64,000 nt of DNA from contig NZ_CANLXG010000002.1 in NCBI RefSeq assembly GCF_947495025.1, positions 372,001-436,000 of the forward strand. Direction: 5' to 3'. Under the pieces are notes generated by a model. The model did not search any database, had not been told where the DNA came from, and worked only from the letters and a program-made list of their open reading frames with translations. This stretch comes from an uncultured Roseobacter sp. (lineage in GTDB: Bacteria > Pseudomonadota > Alphaproteobacteria > Rhodobacterales > Rhodobacteraceae). Positions 27,241 to 36,857 of this stretch are shown piece after piece (positions within the stretch are counted from its first letter, which is position 1; each line of letters opens with the position of its first letter). The translations under genes and the position numbers were made by a program.

Positions 27241-28329
27241 ATGACACGTTCCGCTCTCCTCCGCTCTGCTGCCCTGCCTGCCGGCCTCCTGAGCCTCGCG
27301 TTGCCGTCGCTTTCCTCTGCCCAGGAACTCGATTTCTATGGTCACCTGAACCTTGGCATCATCAATGTCGACAACGGCGCAGGATCCAACACCAGCTTTA
27401 CCGATAACGACAATTCCAACAGCCGCATCGGGCTGATTTACAAACAGGCCACCGGCAACGGCGGTGAATTCCGGTTCCATTTCGAAACCGCCCTCGGCTT
27501 TACCGGTTCCAGTTCCATAAGCGGCAGTGACGACGGTTTTGACGTGGATTACCGGCGTACCGAGCTGCGCAAATTTGAGGTGATCTACCGGTCACCGTCC
27601 TGGGGCACCCTGTCCTTCGGTCAGGGCAGCATCGCAACCGATGGCCTTGCCGAGGCGGATTTCTCCGGCACGTCGGTCATTGCCTATTCCAGTCTGCAGG
27701 ACCAGGCCGGCAACCAGGAATTCCAGCTGGCCTCGGGCGGCGGATCGGGCACGACCATCGGCGATGGGTTCAACGCTTTTGACGGCGGGCGCCGGTTCCG
27801 CATTCATTACGAGACCCCGCAGTACAATGGTTTCTGGCTGATCGTTTCAGCCGGCGAAGAAGTGCTGGCGAGCGGCAACGACGATGAATTCTACGATATC
27901 GGGCTGAAGTACGACAAAGACTACGGTGCCTATCAGGTGGCCGGACGTCTGGGGTATTCGATCCGCGATTCTGACGAGGAACTGTTGCTGGGCTCATTTG
28001 CGGTCCTGCACAAGGCAACCGGTCTCAATCTTGCTGTGGCAAGCGGCCGCCAGCAGGAAGGGGACGACAGCTATATCTATGTCAAAGCGGGGGTCAAACG
28101 CGACTGGATCCAGGCCGGCGAGACACGGATCTCGGTTGATTACTACTCGGGCGAGGATTTTGCTGTAACCGGATCGGATTCAGAATCCATCGGTCTGGCC
28201 GTTGTCCAGAAGGTCGACAGTATCAACACCGAGTTCTACGCCAGTTACCGCACTTTCAGCCTTGATGGCACCGGAGCCGACCTGCTTGATCAGGACGTGA
28301 TCTTTGTCGGGGCGCGCTGGCGTTTCTGA
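27241..28329 (+). CDS. Outer-membrane porin
   Basis: A 362-residue general diffusion porin. A signal peptide (LLSLALPSLSSAQ, cleavage near residue 28) is followed by LDFYGHLNLGIINVDNG, the first beta strand, then alternating strands and a C-terminal aromatic (GARWRF), the signature recognised by the BAM complex. The constriction loop is likely in the FSGTSVIAYSSLQDQAGNQE region. It forms trimeric water-filled pores in the outer membrane. ATG 27241 was chosen because the signal sequence starts there. The open frame upstream has no similarity. Single gene. Confidence 0.9.
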   Translation: MTRSALLRSAALPAGLLSLALPSLSSAQELDFYGHLNLGIINVDNGAGSNTSFTDNDNSNSRIGLIYKQATGNGGEFRFHFETALGFTGSSSISGSDDGFDVDYRRTELRKFEVIYRSPSWGTLSFGQGSIATDGLAEADFSGTSVIAYSSLQDQAGNQEFQLASGGGSGTTIGDGFNAFDGGRRFRIHYETPQYNGFWLIVSAGEEVLASGNDDEFYDIGLKYDKDYGAYQVAGRLGYSIRDSDEELLLGSFAVLHKATGLNLAVASGRQQEGDDSYIYVKAGVKRDWIQAGETRISVDYYSGEDFAVTGSDSESIGLAVVQKVDSINTEFYASYRTFSLDGTGADLLDQDVIFVGARWRF

Positions 28330-28417
28330 GGCGCGCGATCTGCGGCGTGATTGCGGAAATCCGCATCATGGGTCATAAGAAAAGCTGCTGACCAGACATC
28401 TGACCCGGAGCTTTGCT

Positions 28418-28801
28418 TTGACCCGAACCGCCGCTGCGTTCTGCCTGACCCTTCTGCTTGCTGCCTGCAGCGCGCCCGGCACAACCAGCGCACCTGCGGG
28501 CCAGCAACGTGCGGTGTTCCTGCCCGCCAGTGGCGGGTCCCCGCAGTTCGCGTCCGGCGAGATCGCGAACGCCTGCCTGAAAAAGAACAGACGGGGAGCG
28601 AGCCCGGCAAGGTGCGGCTGCGTCCAGGCCGTTGCGAACCGGACGCTCACCCCATCAGAGAAGCGGCGCGGCGCGGCTTTCTTTGGGGATCCGGAACGGG
28701 TGCATGAGATGAAAGTGTCTGATTCACCTGCAAATGAACGGTTCTGGGAACACTGGAGCCGTTTCGCCGATCAGGCCGAACTGATCTGCAGCAGCACCTG
28801 A
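28418..28801 (+). CDS. Small lipoprotein of unknown function (TTG start)
   Basis: A 127-residue protein with a lipoprotein signal (TAAAFCLTLLLAAC, lipid-bearing Cys at residue 17), an A/P/S-rich linker and a Cys-containing C-terminal part (ANACLKKNRRGASPARCGC, then a final AELIC). Four later cysteines could form disulfides in the periplasm. Start TTG 28418 follows CCGGAG. No ATG is available that keeps the signal peptide. I do not recognise the family. Confidence 0.7.
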   Translation: MTRTAAAFCLTLLLAACSAPGTTSAPAGQQRAVFLPASGGSPQFASGEIANACLKKNRRGASPARCGCVQAVANRTLTPSEKRRGAAFFGDPERVHEMKVSDSPANERFWEHWSRFADQAELICSST

Positions 28802-28808
28802 TCCGGCC

Positions 28809-29396
28809 TCAGAGCGATCTTATCCAGAACTGAAGCGGCTTTTCCGTTTCCTCCGGTTCACCGGCGTCTTTCCATGAAAAATACGCGACAGCCCCGGGCA
28901 CAGGGGAGTACCCCCGCGCGCGCCAGAAATCATCAAGCGGACGGTAATGCGCCGGACGTGCCGGATGTGTCTCAGGCCGCGTCACGGCGCAGAAGCAACT
29001 CCGGGAAAACCCCAGCGACCGTGCCCGGCGCTCGCGCGCATCAAAGAACCGGTGACCGGCGCCCTGGCGGCGGTATTCCGGCAAAAGGACGCTTTCAGCG
29101 CAGTAATAGAGGTCTGAAAGATCAAAATCCGTGCCTGCAAAAGCTGCACTGAAGTCATCTGAGTGCTTCGTCAGCGGCAGCGCGGTGGATGCGCCCACCA
29201 GTCTGTCCCCATCAAAGGCACCCACGACGGTTGCGGCATCACTGGACAGATAAGGCGCGAGATAGTTCCGCTCGTAGTTCATATCGCCGTCGTAAAGGTA
29301 GGGCCACTCCGCAAACACCGCGATCCGCAGAGCCGCCACATCATCAATCGCCGAGGCCAGATCGCCGCCCGCCAGAAGCCGGTAGTCCAGCGCCAC
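28809..29396 (-). CDS. GNAT-family N-acetyltransferase
   Basis: A 195-residue acetyltransferase. The acetyl-CoA loop reads LLPEYRRQGAGHRFFDARE, preceded by SDLYYCAESV, the strand-4 region. The tail FWRARGYSPVPGAVAYFSW resembles the end of the fold. Its substrate is unknown. It is the last gene of the leftward cluster that begins with murA and starts 4 bp after the stop of the NTF2-like gene. Confidence 0.85.
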   Translation of the reverse strand: MALDYRLLAGGDLASAIDDVAALRIAVFAEWPYLYDGDMNYERNYLAPYLSSDAATVVGAFDGDRLVGASTALPLTKHSDDFSAAFAGTDFDLSDLYYCAESVLLPEYRRQGAGHRFFDARERRARSLGFSRSCFCAVTRPETHPARPAHYRPLDDFWRARGYSPVPGAVAYFSWKDAGEPEETEKPLQFWIRSL

Positions 29397-29399
29397 GGG

Positions 29400-29798
29400 T
29401 CAGGACACCTGCCGGATCCATTCGGACAGATTATAGCGGGTGGTCACCCGGGAAATCAGCCCATCGCGCAGATCGAAAAACGAACCTGCGGGCAATACAT
29501 AGGTCTGTCCAGTGGCTTCGGGCAAACCTTCGTCATCGCCGATATAGGTGCCGTTGACCGTGAACTCTGCCGCCCCCCGCGTGCCTTCGGGGTTGGAAAA
29601 GATGACCATGTCCGTCAGGTTTTCGCGGTAGCAGCGGGTCATATGGGCGCAGAATTCTGCAAAGGCCTCTTTGCCATGGCGCACCCCACCTTCGTTCACA
29701 TGATGCGCCACGTCATCTGTCAGGCACGACAGCATGCCCTCTGTGTCGCCCGCGTTGAACGCCTCAAAATAACGCCGGATCACATCCGCCATACGCAC
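29400..29798 (-). CDS. NTF2-like (SnoaL/ketosteroid-isomerase fold) protein
   Basis: A 132-residue cone-shaped alpha+beta protein. The N-terminal helix is VIRRYFEAFNAGDTEGMLSCL with VAHHVNEG after it, and the FTVNGTYIGDDEG and PAGSFFDLRDGLISRVTTRYN strands follow. Members bind or isomerise small molecules, but many have no known activity. It sits between the phosphatase and the GNAT gene with 1-3 bp spacing, so it is cotranscribed with them. Confidence 0.85.
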   Translation of the reverse strand: MRMADVIRRYFEAFNAGDTEGMLSCLTDDVAHHVNEGGVRHGKEAFAEFCAHMTRCYRENLTDMVIFSNPEGTRGAAEFTVNGTYIGDDEGLPEATGQTYVLPAGSFFDLRDGLISRVTTRYNLSEWIRQVS

Positions 29799-29799
29799 C

Positions 29800-30261
29800 T
29801 CATATCATTTCCGTGGGTGGGCCAAAGCGGCCGATCAGGCGGTCGCGGATCTGGTCGCGGGCCTGGCGGTAGCTGACCAGCTTCGCATCGCGCGTCTCAC
29901 CGAGGCCCGTGGGGTCTAGGATTGGCCAGTATTCCACTTCGAGGCTGTAGTAGCGCGTGAGTTCCAGCGCGCGCCGCTGGCTGGCCGGGCTGAGCGCGAT
30001 CACCAGATCAAAGGAACCCAGATCGTCGCCCCAGTTTTCCATCTCGTCAAAGCTTCGCGAGCGGTGGCGTGACAGTTCCACGTCCATCTCCTGGCAGACC
30101 GCGATGGAAAACCCGTCGATTTCCATGTCATTCGTGACACCGGCGGACTGCACATAGGTGCCGGTGCCATAGAGCTTTTTCATGATGCCTTCGGCCATGG
30201 GCGAGCGCACAGCGTTGTGATCGCAACAGAACAGTACCGATTGTGGCATCTCCTCCGTCAT
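29800..30261 (-). CDS. Low-molecular-weight phosphatase family protein (arsenate-reductase-like fold)
   Basis: A 153-residue protein with the CX5R(S) phosphate loop, FCCDHNAVRSPMAEG, close to the N-terminus, and the conserved DP Asp in ILDPTGLGE, the general acid position of LMW-PTPs. It could dephosphorylate protein tyrosine or a small substrate; an ArsC-type reductase is less likely because no ars gene is near. It starts directly after the stop of the UPF0262 gene. The same neighbour order is, as far as I recall, common in Rhodobacterales. Confidence 0.88.
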   Translation of the reverse strand: MTEEMPQSVLFCCDHNAVRSPMAEGIMKKLYGTGTYVQSAGVTNDMEIDGFSIAVCQEMDVELSRHRSRSFDEMENWGDDLGSFDLVIALSPASQRRALELTRYYSLEVEYWPILDPTGLGETRDAKLVSYRQARDQIRDRLIGRFGPPTEMI

Positions 30262-30741
30262 TCAGCCCCCGAAATGCAGCACGCAGATCAGCGTAAACAG
30301 GCGGCGGGCTGTATCGGTATCCACTTCGGCCTTGCCCTCCAGGCGTTCCTGCAGAACACGGCTGCCCTCGTTGTGGATACCCCGGCGCGCCATGTCGATC
30401 GTCTCGATCTGGCTGGGAGGCAGTTTCTTGACGGCCTCGAAGTAGCTCTCGCAGATCTGGAAGTAATCCTTGACCACCTGGCGGAACGGCCCGAGCGACA
30501 GGTGAAATTCCGCAGCTTTTTCATTGGCTTCGGTGTTCACATCGAACACAAGGCGTTTCTCGCGGATCGCAAGGCCCACGCGGTATGGGCCATCGGGCAC
30601 AGCACGGCCATCACGTTGTGGCAGCACAAAGGTGTTGTCCTCAAGCAGATCAAAAACCGCGACTTTACGCTCCTGCTCGATCTCTGGCGTTGGCGGCGGC
30701 AGGCCTGAATCGTCTAGTTCGATCTGTGAAATACGGGACAT
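30262..30741 (-). CDS. UPF0262 family protein
   Basis: A 159-residue protein of a family restricted mainly to alphaproteobacteria. Typical pieces are VFDLLEDNTFVLP, GPYRVGLAIREKRLVFDV and SLGPFRQVVKDYFQICESYFEAVK, ending RLFTLICVLHF. Function is unknown. It lies between hisD and the LMW phosphatase on the same strand. The stop abuts the phosphatase start, suggesting coupled expression. Confidence 0.9.
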   Translation of the reverse strand: MSRISQIELDDSGLPPPTPEIEQERKVAVFDLLEDNTFVLPQRDGRAVPDGPYRVGLAIREKRLVFDVNTEANEKAAEFHLSLGPFRQVVKDYFQICESYFEAVKKLPPSQIETIDMARRGIHNEGSRVLQERLEGKAEVDTDTARRLFTLICVLHFGG

Positions 30742-30819
30742 GGCGGAACTTCTGATACGGATACGTGACGGTGTTGCTTAGCGCGCACCCTGCCCGGGGG
30801 CAACCATCAGGCGCATCTG

Positions 30820-32121
30820 TCAGTCATTAAGGCGCCGGAGACGCGCCGAGACTGAAAGGCCATGCGCCTCCAGCGATTCTGATCGCGCGAGTGTTTCCGC
30901 TGACGGACCAATGGCGCGCAGCGCCTGCGGTGTCATGCGGGCAAGCGTTGTGCGCTTCATGAAATCGAGCACTGAAAGGCCCGAGGAGAACCGCGCAGAG
31001 CGCGCTGTGGGCAACACGTGATTTGGCCCACCCACATAGTCGCCGATGGCCTCCGGCGTCCACTGGCCCAGAAAGATTGCGCCGGCATGTGTAATCCGTG
31101 CGCTGAGTGCATCGGGGTCGGCCACGCAGAGCTCCAGATGTTCAGGCGCGATCCGGTCGGACAGCATGGCAGCCGTGGCGAGGTCAGGAACGGTGATGAT
31201 CGCCCCGAAATCGCGCCAGGATGCGCCGGCGATCGCGGTACGCTCAAGCGTTTCGAGGCGGCTTTCCACCGCAGCGGCCACAGCTGTGCCGAAGGCAGCG
31301 TCAGTAGTGATCAGGATCGACTGTGCACTTTCGTCATGTTCGGCCTGGCTGAGCAGGTCGAGAGCAATCCAGTCGGGATCATTGTCTGCATCGGCAATTA
31401 CCAGAATTTCCGATGGCCCCGCGATCATGTCGATGCCCACTTTGCCAAAGACACGTCGTTTGGCCGCCGCCACAAAGGCATTGCCCGGCCCGGTAATCTT
31501 GTCCACGGCGGCAATGGTGTCCGTCCCGTAGGCGAGTGCAGCTACAGCCTGCGCACCGCCCACACGGTAGACCTCGTCTACGCCAGCCAGCTCTGCGGCC
31601 GCCAGCACCAGTGGATTCAGCACGCCGTCAGGGGTCGGCACGACCATTGCAAGACGCGGCACGCCTGCGACCTTGGCCGGGATGGCGTTCATCAGCACCG
31701 AAGAGGGATAAGAGGCCAGTCCGCCCGGCACATAGAGGCCGGCAGCGCTCACCGGCGTCCAGCGCCAGCCCAGTGTCGCGCCAGCCTCATCCTGCCATTC
31801 GGCGTCTTCCGGCAACTGGCGTTCGTGGTAAGCGCGGATACGGGCGGCCGCCTGCGCAAGCGCGTCACGTTCGCCCTTTGGCACATCTGCAGCAGCAGCG
31901 GAAATCTCGTCCGCGCCGATGCGAAGTGTTTCAGCTGTGAGTGTCAGCCGGTCGAACTTCGCGGTCAGTTCGAGGAGAGCTTCGTCCCCCCGGCGGCGCA
32001 CATCAGCGATAATTGCCGCAACTGTGTCGTCCACGTCCGGGCTGTCCTCGCGCTTGGCAGACAGCAGTCTGGCAAAGGCTTCTTCGAAACCGGTATCATC
32101 AGCGTTGAGAAAGACGGGCAT
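30820..32121 (-). CDS. hisD: Histidinol dehydrogenase
   Basis: Catalyses the last two oxidations of histidine synthesis (L-histidinol to L-histidine, NAD- and Zn-dependent). It has 433 residues, the normal size. Signatures include GPGNAFVAAAKRRVFGKVGIDMIAGPSEILV, the zinc/active-site QAEHDESAQ and the catalytic IAPEHLEL; GPNHVLPTA near the end is also standard. I chose ATG 32121; the open frame extends 13 codons further. It is between DUF2948 (72 bp upstream) and UPF0262 (78 bp downstream). No other his gene is present. Confidence 0.97.
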   Translation of the reverse strand: MPVFLNADDTGFEEAFARLLSAKREDSPDVDDTVAAIIADVRRRGDEALLELTAKFDRLTLTAETLRIGADEISAAAADVPKGERDALAQAAARIRAYHERQLPEDAEWQDEAGATLGWRWTPVSAAGLYVPGGLASYPSSVLMNAIPAKVAGVPRLAMVVPTPDGVLNPLVLAAAELAGVDEVYRVGGAQAVAALAYGTDTIAAVDKITGPGNAFVAAAKRRVFGKVGIDMIAGPSEILVIADADNDPDWIALDLLSQAEHDESAQSILITTDAAFGTAVAAAVESRLETLERTAIAGASWRDFGAIITVPDLATAAMLSDRIAPEHLELCVADPDALSARITHAGAIFLGQWTPEAIGDYVGGPNHVLPTARSARFSSGLSVLDFMKRTTLARMTPQALRAIGPSAETLARSESLEAHGLSVSARLRRLND

Positions 32122-32192
32122 GTCGTACCTTTTGCGAAAGCCAGGAGGGTTTCTTTTCACCGGCAGGGATATTCTGAGCCAGCAGGGGCAGA

Positions 32193-32660
32193 TTAATCCG
32201 GATGGTCCGGCGTTTTCCGCGAAGGAGCCTGATAGGGCCGTGTCACGTCTCTGAGAGAGACTTCAAGCGCTTCGACAGTCAGTCTGATTGCGCCATCCCC
32301 TGCCAGTGTCAGCAGGACATGGCCGGACGGTGCATCAGTTGCCTCAAAGGAAACGGACAGCACTGACAGGATCGTATCGGCATCCCGCCGGTCAACGCCG
32401 CTGGTCGCCACACCCTGCACGGTGTCAATCGCAAGCACAGACTGGACCCGTTCAGGTGCAAGGCTGCGGGCAGGCCCTTCCTCCCAGCGGAAACGGTTGA
32501 GCAGAAGGCCAAAACGGTTCTGTCGACGGTCCCATTTCATTTCAGAGGCCGGAAAAACCGCATCCTGGCACAGCGACGAGATCACCTGCAGATCATCCAC
32601 GTCAAGTGCTCCGAGGTTGAGCGGAGCTTCGCGGCCATCTTCGAAGCGTGCATCTGTCAT
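32193..32660 (-). CDS. DUF2948 family protein
   Basis: A 155-residue conserved alphaproteobacterial protein of unknown function: [20 protein letters not shown], then [25 protein letters not shown], and a strand-rich end [18 protein letters not shown]. It starts inside the last 4 nt of murA, so it is translationally coupled to it. Soluble, with no signal peptide. Confidence 0.9.
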   Translation of the reverse strand: MTDARFEDGREAPLNLGALDVDDLQVISSLCQDAVFPASEMKWDRRQNRFGLLLNRFRWEEGPARSLAPERVQSVLAIDTVQGVATSGVDRRDADTILSVLSVSFEATDAPSGHVLLTLAGDGAIRLTVEALEVSLRDVTRPYQAPSRKTPDHPD

Positions 32661-33925
32661 GTTTCTTTGATCCGCTCAATATCTGCGCCAACGCCGGAGA
32701 GTTTACCGACAACATGCTCGTACCCACGGTCAAGATGATAAACCCGCGCGACTTTGGTTTCTCCCTCGGCGGCAAGCCCCGCAAGGATCAGTGAGACAGA
32801 GGCGCGCAGGTCAGTTGCCATTACCGGAGCACCTTTGAGTTTCGGCACACCTGTCACTGTCGCAGTGCCGCCCTGAACGTCGATCCGGGCGCCCATACGC
32901 ATCAGTTCCGGCGCGTGCATAAAGCGGTTTTCAAAGATTTTTTCCTCGAGCACCGACGTGCCGCTGGCAGTGCACAACAACGCCATCATCTGCGCCTGCA
33001 GATCAGTGGGAAAGCCCGGAAACGGTTCCGTTGTAACGTTCACGGCGCGGATGTCGCCGTTGCCACGGGTTACCGAGAGACCCCTCTCGGTTTCAGAAAC
33101 CGAAACACCCGCTGCATCCAGTTTTTCACAGAAAGCCTCGAGCAGTTCGATCCGCCCCCCCAGCAGCTCAACCTCTCCGCCGCAGATCGCAGGGGCCAGC
33201 ATATAGGTGCCGAGCTCAATCCGGTCCGTCACCACGGTGTGGGTCGCTCCACCCAGCCGGTCGACGCCCTGTACCGTAATCTCAGAGCTGCCTTCGCCAT
33301 CAATCTGTGCGCCCATTGCACGCAGGCACCGCGCAAGATCAACAATCTCGGGTTCGCGCGCGGAATTGCGGATCACCGTTGTGCCCCTGGCAAGAGTTGC
33401 TGCCATCAGCGCGTTTTCAGTGGCCCCTACCGAAGCAAAATCAAAATCTACTGTACCGCCCCTGAGACCACCGGGTGCACTTGCGTGCACGTATCCGTCG
33501 CGCAGTTCAAGCGTCGCGCCCATCGCCTCGAGCGCCCGCAGGTGCAGGTCTACGGGTCGCGCTCCGATGGCACACCCACCGGGCAATGATACAACCGCCT
33601 CGCCATACCGCGCGAGCAACGGGCCGAGTACCAGAATCGAAGCGCGCATCTTGCGGACGATATCGTAGTCTGCGGTTTTGTTATGAATGTCATGGCTGGA
33701 CAGCGCCAGTACCTGCCCGTCCTGCAACGAAGTCACCTCGGCGCCGAGTGACTGCAGAAGCTGTGTCATGGTACGGATATCACTCAGGCGGGGCGCATTG
33801 ATCAGCGTCAGCGGCTCATCCGACAGCAATGTCGCCGGCATCAGCGTCAGACAGGCGTTTTTGGCACCTGCAATCGGAATTTGCCCGTGAAGGGGACCAT
33901 TACCCCTGACCAGTATCGAATCCAT
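32657..33925 (-). CDS. murA: UDP-N-acetylglucosamine 1-carboxyvinyltransferase
   Basis: First committed step of peptidoglycan synthesis: adds enolpyruvate from PEP to UDP-GlcNAc. It has 422 residues. The substrate Lys-Asn pair is in [15 protein letters not shown]. The loop cysteine attacked by fosfomycin is present in [35 protein letters not shown] near the C-terminus is standard. It starts 4 bp after the small 59-residue gene, and its stop overlaps DUF2948. Cytoplasmic. Confidence 0.98.
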   Translation of the reverse strand: MDSILVRGNGPLHGQIPIAGAKNACLTLMPATLLSDEPLTLINAPRLSDIRTMTQLLQSLGAEVTSLQDGQVLALSSHDIHNKTADYDIVRKMRASILVLGPLLARYGEAVVSLPGGCAIGARPVDLHLRALEAMGATLELRDGYVHASAPGGLRGGTVDFDFASVGATENALMAATLARGTTVIRNSAREPEIVDLARCLRAMGAQIDGEGSSEITVQGVDRLGGATHTVVTDRIELGTYMLAPAICGGEVELLGGRIELLEAFCEKLDAAGVSVSETERGLSVTRGNGDIRAVNVTTEPFPGFPTDLQAQMMALLCTASGTSVLEEKIFENRFMHAPELMRMGARIDVQGGTATVTGVPKLKGAPVMATDLRASVSLILAGLAAEGETKVARVYHLDRGYEHVVGKLSGVGADIERIKET

Positions 33926-33929
33926 GCGC

Positions 33930-34109
33930 CTATGCGTCCTTTTCCTGCCCGGTGGTTCCCGGAGTGCCTGCCTGTTGCCCCGGTTTGCCTGACCGCGCGC
34001 GGCTCTGCGCTTTGCGCCGGGCCAGATTCGCTCTGAGCGCCGCTTTGAGACGGTCTTCGCGCGCGTCCGCTGGTTTGGCGGCGGCTTTTGACGGGGTTTT
34101 CTCTGCCAT
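33930..34109 (-). CDS. Small basic protein upstream of murA
   Basis: A 59-residue frame found by eye: [20 protein letters not shown] at the start, then [20 protein letters not shown] and a G/T/Q-rich end. The pattern [15 protein letters not shown] strongly suggests a basic helix. The stop TAG lies 4 bp before the murA ATG, so it leads the murA operon. I believe similar short proteins occur upstream of murA in related genomes but could not check. Unknown function; possibly nucleic-acid binding given its charge. Confidence 0.75.
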   Translation of the reverse strand: MAEKTPSKAAAKPADAREDRLKAALRANLARRKAQSRARSGKPGQQAGTPGTTGQEKDA

Positions 34110-34339
34110 GGCGCCTGTCTACAGCAGGGGTCGCGGAGCGTCCAGATTAGGCTTGCACCAATGATCGATTGGGTCTAATCACGCGCCACACCGGCGCTGC
34201 TGCAACTCATATGCAGAGCACGCTTCCTGCACTGGACGGATCCATCGCAGATAAGAGTGCCCGAACACTGAGTTAGCAGAGCAAAGGGAAACACAGAGGG
34301 TTATAGCCTGGCACAGATCCCGGCGCCCGCAAATGACAG

Positions 34340-34414
<75 letters not shown>

Positions 34415-34578
34415 TCAAGCGACAGTCCCGCGGTTTTCAGACTGAATTCAGGTAGTTTACTGTCGCAGGTTATGCAGACACTGACCCGGATCGGGCACCG
34501 GCCTGAAACTCATTTACCCTTTAAGCTTCCGGAAATGCCCAATCGGTCGGGGACGCCGCATATGCCTCAGCACCTTTT

Positions 34579-35493
34579 CTATATACGCTCCCGGCTGTAA
34601 TCGGGCTGCGATGCCGCCCGGTTCCAGATGATCAGGCCTGTCACCACAAACACGATTGCCAGAACGTCGATTGAGTGCGGCGTCTGGCCCAGGACCGGAA
34701 CAGCCAGTAACGTTGCCACGCCTGGTGTAAGGGCCGAGAGAGCAGATGCCTGCCCACCGATCAGCCGAAGTGCGCGGCTGAACGCGACCAGGGACACAAG
34801 CCCCGAAATGATACCCTGAAAGACTGCCTGAAAAGCAATGTCGGTCCAGTGCGCCTCTGAAAAGTTTGACAGATCAGACAACATCCAGACAGGAAACAGC
34901 AAGGCAGCCGATACTGTGCCGACGACAGCCGTGGCCAGAAAAGCCGGGATCCCGAATGCGCGAATCGTAACGGTAAAGCAGGCCCAGCAGAGTGCACCCA
35001 GCAGGAACAGAAGGTGCCCTGCAGATGGGTCCTGCGTGGCGGCATGACCGGCGCCGCGCAGCACGATTGCTGCCGCACCGGAGAGAATAAAAAAGACCGA
35101 CACGACGTATCTGCGGCTCAGCCGCTGACCCAGAAACATGCAGGCCAGCCCGAAGGCGAAGACCGGCATAAGTCCCGGAACCAGGGCGCCTGCATGGGCG
35201 ACTGGCGCAAGGCCCAGACCGTAGCCGACGAGCAGAGTAAACGGTGCACCGTAGGCAGACAGCATCAGGCATCGCATCACACCCAGTTGAGCAACAGTCC
35301 GGCGGTGGCGCCACAGCAACGGCGACAGTACCGCAGCAGGGATGAGGGCACGCAGCGTGGCCAGATCGACCACTGAAAGAGCCGTCGTGTGCCCTGAAGA
35401 GGTCAGCACCAGCCAACCCGCCCAGATCAGAACAGCGAGCGACATCCAGGCATAGCCTGCCATTAACGTCGCTCTTTTGTTGCCAGTCTGCAT
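34579..35493 (-). CDS. EamA/DMT-superfamily transporter
   Basis: A 304-residue exporter-type membrane protein with ten predicted helices arranged as two EamA repeats (helix 1 WMSLAVLIWAGWLVLTSSG; the second repeat begins GHLLFLLGALCWACFTVT). Family members export amino acids, nucleosides or drugs. Alternative start at ATG 35463, ten codons in. It is a single leftward gene. An inverted repeat GCGACAGT/ACTGTCGC (34419-34466) sits between its end and the tRNA gene. Confidence 0.9.
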   Translation of the reverse strand: MQTGNKRATLMAGYAWMSLAVLIWAGWLVLTSSGHTTALSVVDLATLRALIPAAVLSPLLWRHRRTVAQLGVMRCLMLSAYGAPFTLLVGYGLGLAPVAHAGALVPGLMPVFAFGLACMFLGQRLSRRYVVSVFFILSGAAAIVLRGAGHAATQDPSAGHLLFLLGALCWACFTVTIRAFGIPAFLATAVVGTVSAALLFPVWMLSDLSNFSEAHWTDIAFQAVFQGIISGLVSLVAFSRALRLIGGQASALSALTPGVATLLAVPVLGQTPHSIDVLAIVFVVTGLIIWNRAASQPDYSRERI

Positions 35494-35729
35494 TTTCAGG
35501 CCCCGCCGACCGGCATGTCGTGCCGGAACTCAGGCGACAAGGATGGCAGGAGAACAGGGCCGGTCGCGCCCGGACGGAGATGCCCGCCCGCACACGGCTC
35601 CATTCCAGCCTTATCGCGACTATTGCACAGTGTCGGGACGAGCCGTTGAGGTCCGGGCGTCACAGCGCCCTTTCCTGCCAACGCGCCCGACGGTGCGCCG
35701 ATACCTTCTGTAGGCATGACACCGGGTGA

Positions 35730-35951
35730 TCAACTCTGTTCTGCGCGAATGGTGCTGACCTGCCGGCTGTCCATACCCCAGTTTTCCATAGGTATTTCGT
35801 CGATGACCACAAATGTTGTCGCGGGTTTCTTGCCCAGAACTCTGCACAGCAGTTCTGTCACCCCTTCGATCAGCTGCTGTTTTTCTTCGGTCGACGGACC
35901 GGTGCCGCGGGGGCCACCTTCCTGCGTTACTTTGATGTTTACATAAGGCAT
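35730..35951 (-). CDS. 4-oxalocrotonate tautomerase-family protein
   Basis: A 73-residue member of the tautomerase superfamily. After removal of Met the catalytic Pro would be residue 1 (PYVNIKVTQEG), followed by STEEKQQLIEGVTELLCRVL and the ATTFVVIDEIPMENWG strand. These act on enol/keto pairs of aromatic degradation products or related compounds. It is cotranscribed behind the NTF2-like gene 35956-36336 (4 bp gap), downstream of the shared AT-rich element at 36498-36540. Confidence 0.88.
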   Translation of the reverse strand: MPYVNIKVTQEGGPRGTGPSTEEKQQLIEGVTELLCRVLGKKPATTFVVIDEIPMENWGMDSRQVSTIRAEQS

Positions 35952-35955
35952 GTGT

Positions 35956-36336
35956 TCAGTCCTTTCTTTCAACGAACGAGAAAACCTTGGTCAGCACGCG
36001 CCATCCGTCATCGGTGTTGATGATCGTCAGCAGATCCTGGTAATTGCGCCCCATCATTGTCATCCGCGCTTCGACAACGCCGATGCGGTCCCCTTTGAAT
36101 TCGATGCGTTCAATCACTTCTTCTCTGGGGTCGCCGCGCGAGGCAGGAGGCGTGCGCGCGTCGATACGCGCCATGTAATCCTCGAGCCCCATATGTTCGT
36201 ATGTCCCGGCGGTGCCGTTCACATAGGCAAGGTCCGGGTGAAAGACGCTGCGCAGAATGTCACTGCTGGAGTGATAGAGGCCGTCAAAATAAAGCTGCAT
36301 GACCGCCCGAACTCTGGTTTCGTCTGAGCGGGTCAT
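35956..36336 (-). CDS. NTF2-like / lumazine-binding-type small protein
   Basis: A 126-residue SnoaL-like protein: RAVMQLYFDGLYHSSSDILRSVFHPDLAYVNG at the start and QDLLTIINTDDGWRVLTKVFSF at the end. It resembles the group annotated as putative lumazine-binding. No catalytic residues can be named with confidence. I chose ATG 36336, where similarity begins; the open frame runs to 36522 with no family pattern. First gene of a two-gene leftward operon with the tautomerase. Confidence 0.8.
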   Translation of the reverse strand: MTRSDETRVRAVMQLYFDGLYHSSSDILRSVFHPDLAYVNGTAGTYEHMGLEDYMARIDARTPPASRGDPREEVIERIEFKGDRIGVVEARMTMMGRNYQDLLTIINTDDGWRVLTKVFSFVERKD

Positions 36337-36497
36337 GGTGCGGAACCCTCCGAAACACATCCGGCTTGCGCCAGGCTGCCTGCGCCTGGCGCGCAGCTTT
36401 TGCTCTGATCGGCAAAATCGCAGATCCAGGGTCGAGTGAATACCTTCATCGGACGCTCCGTTTTTTATGTCACGCCCGATCGTAACAACGGAAATCG

Positions 36498-36540
36498 TCG
36501 ATAGATAATATTGTGTTTTCATTATTATGATGCTGTAAAC
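36498..36540 (-). promoter_or_regulatory. AT-rich element shared with the wrbA-like promoter (operon side)
   Basis: On the minus strand this region reads ATCATAA, nine bases on, AAC, then CAATATTATC (36513-36504). The same pieces in the same order and spacing occur at 37770-37807. It lies about 170 bp upstream of the NTF2-like start, facing it. ATAAT and ATTAT arms make an inverted repeat, as expected for a LysR-type site. Confidence 0.55.
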
Positions 36541-36751
36541 AGATCATGTGGTCGTCTGATTTTCCTGGATCTGGTGGCGAACGTCTTTCTGGCGCAGCCA
36601 GATACCCCGGAGCGATACGCAGGTCCGATGCAGCAGAATGCAGATGACGGTGTGAAGGCATTCCCGAAGACGATCCGGAAAAACAGAAGCTGCAGAGAGC
36701 GGGGCTGTTTCAGACCTCACTGATCGTGCTACGGGCTCCGGGTTTCAGGCT

Positions 36752-36798
36752 GTCAGCGAACAGTGTCGCTGAAGCCGGCTTCAGCATCTGTCGCTGAC
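36752..36798. terminator. Nested inverted repeat downstream of the LysR gene
   Basis: Outer arms GTCAGCGA (36752-36759) and TCGCTGAC (36791-36798) surround a perfect 18-bp palindrome at 36768-36785. It sits 60 bp past the LysR stop (36858). It could terminate the leftward lysR transcript, though no T run is present. Confidence 0.4.
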
Positions 36799-36857
36799 CT
36801 TCGCACCGCGGGTCAGTTCGTCGCTTCGGTTTCGGTTAGCGCATCGTGCCGGGTAAA

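Noticed and set aside
29800..30261. Arsenate reductase assignment for the LMW phosphatase
   Set aside because: Fold is shared, but no ars operon gene is present and the conserved neighbours are murA/hisD block genes, so the general phosphatase label is safer.
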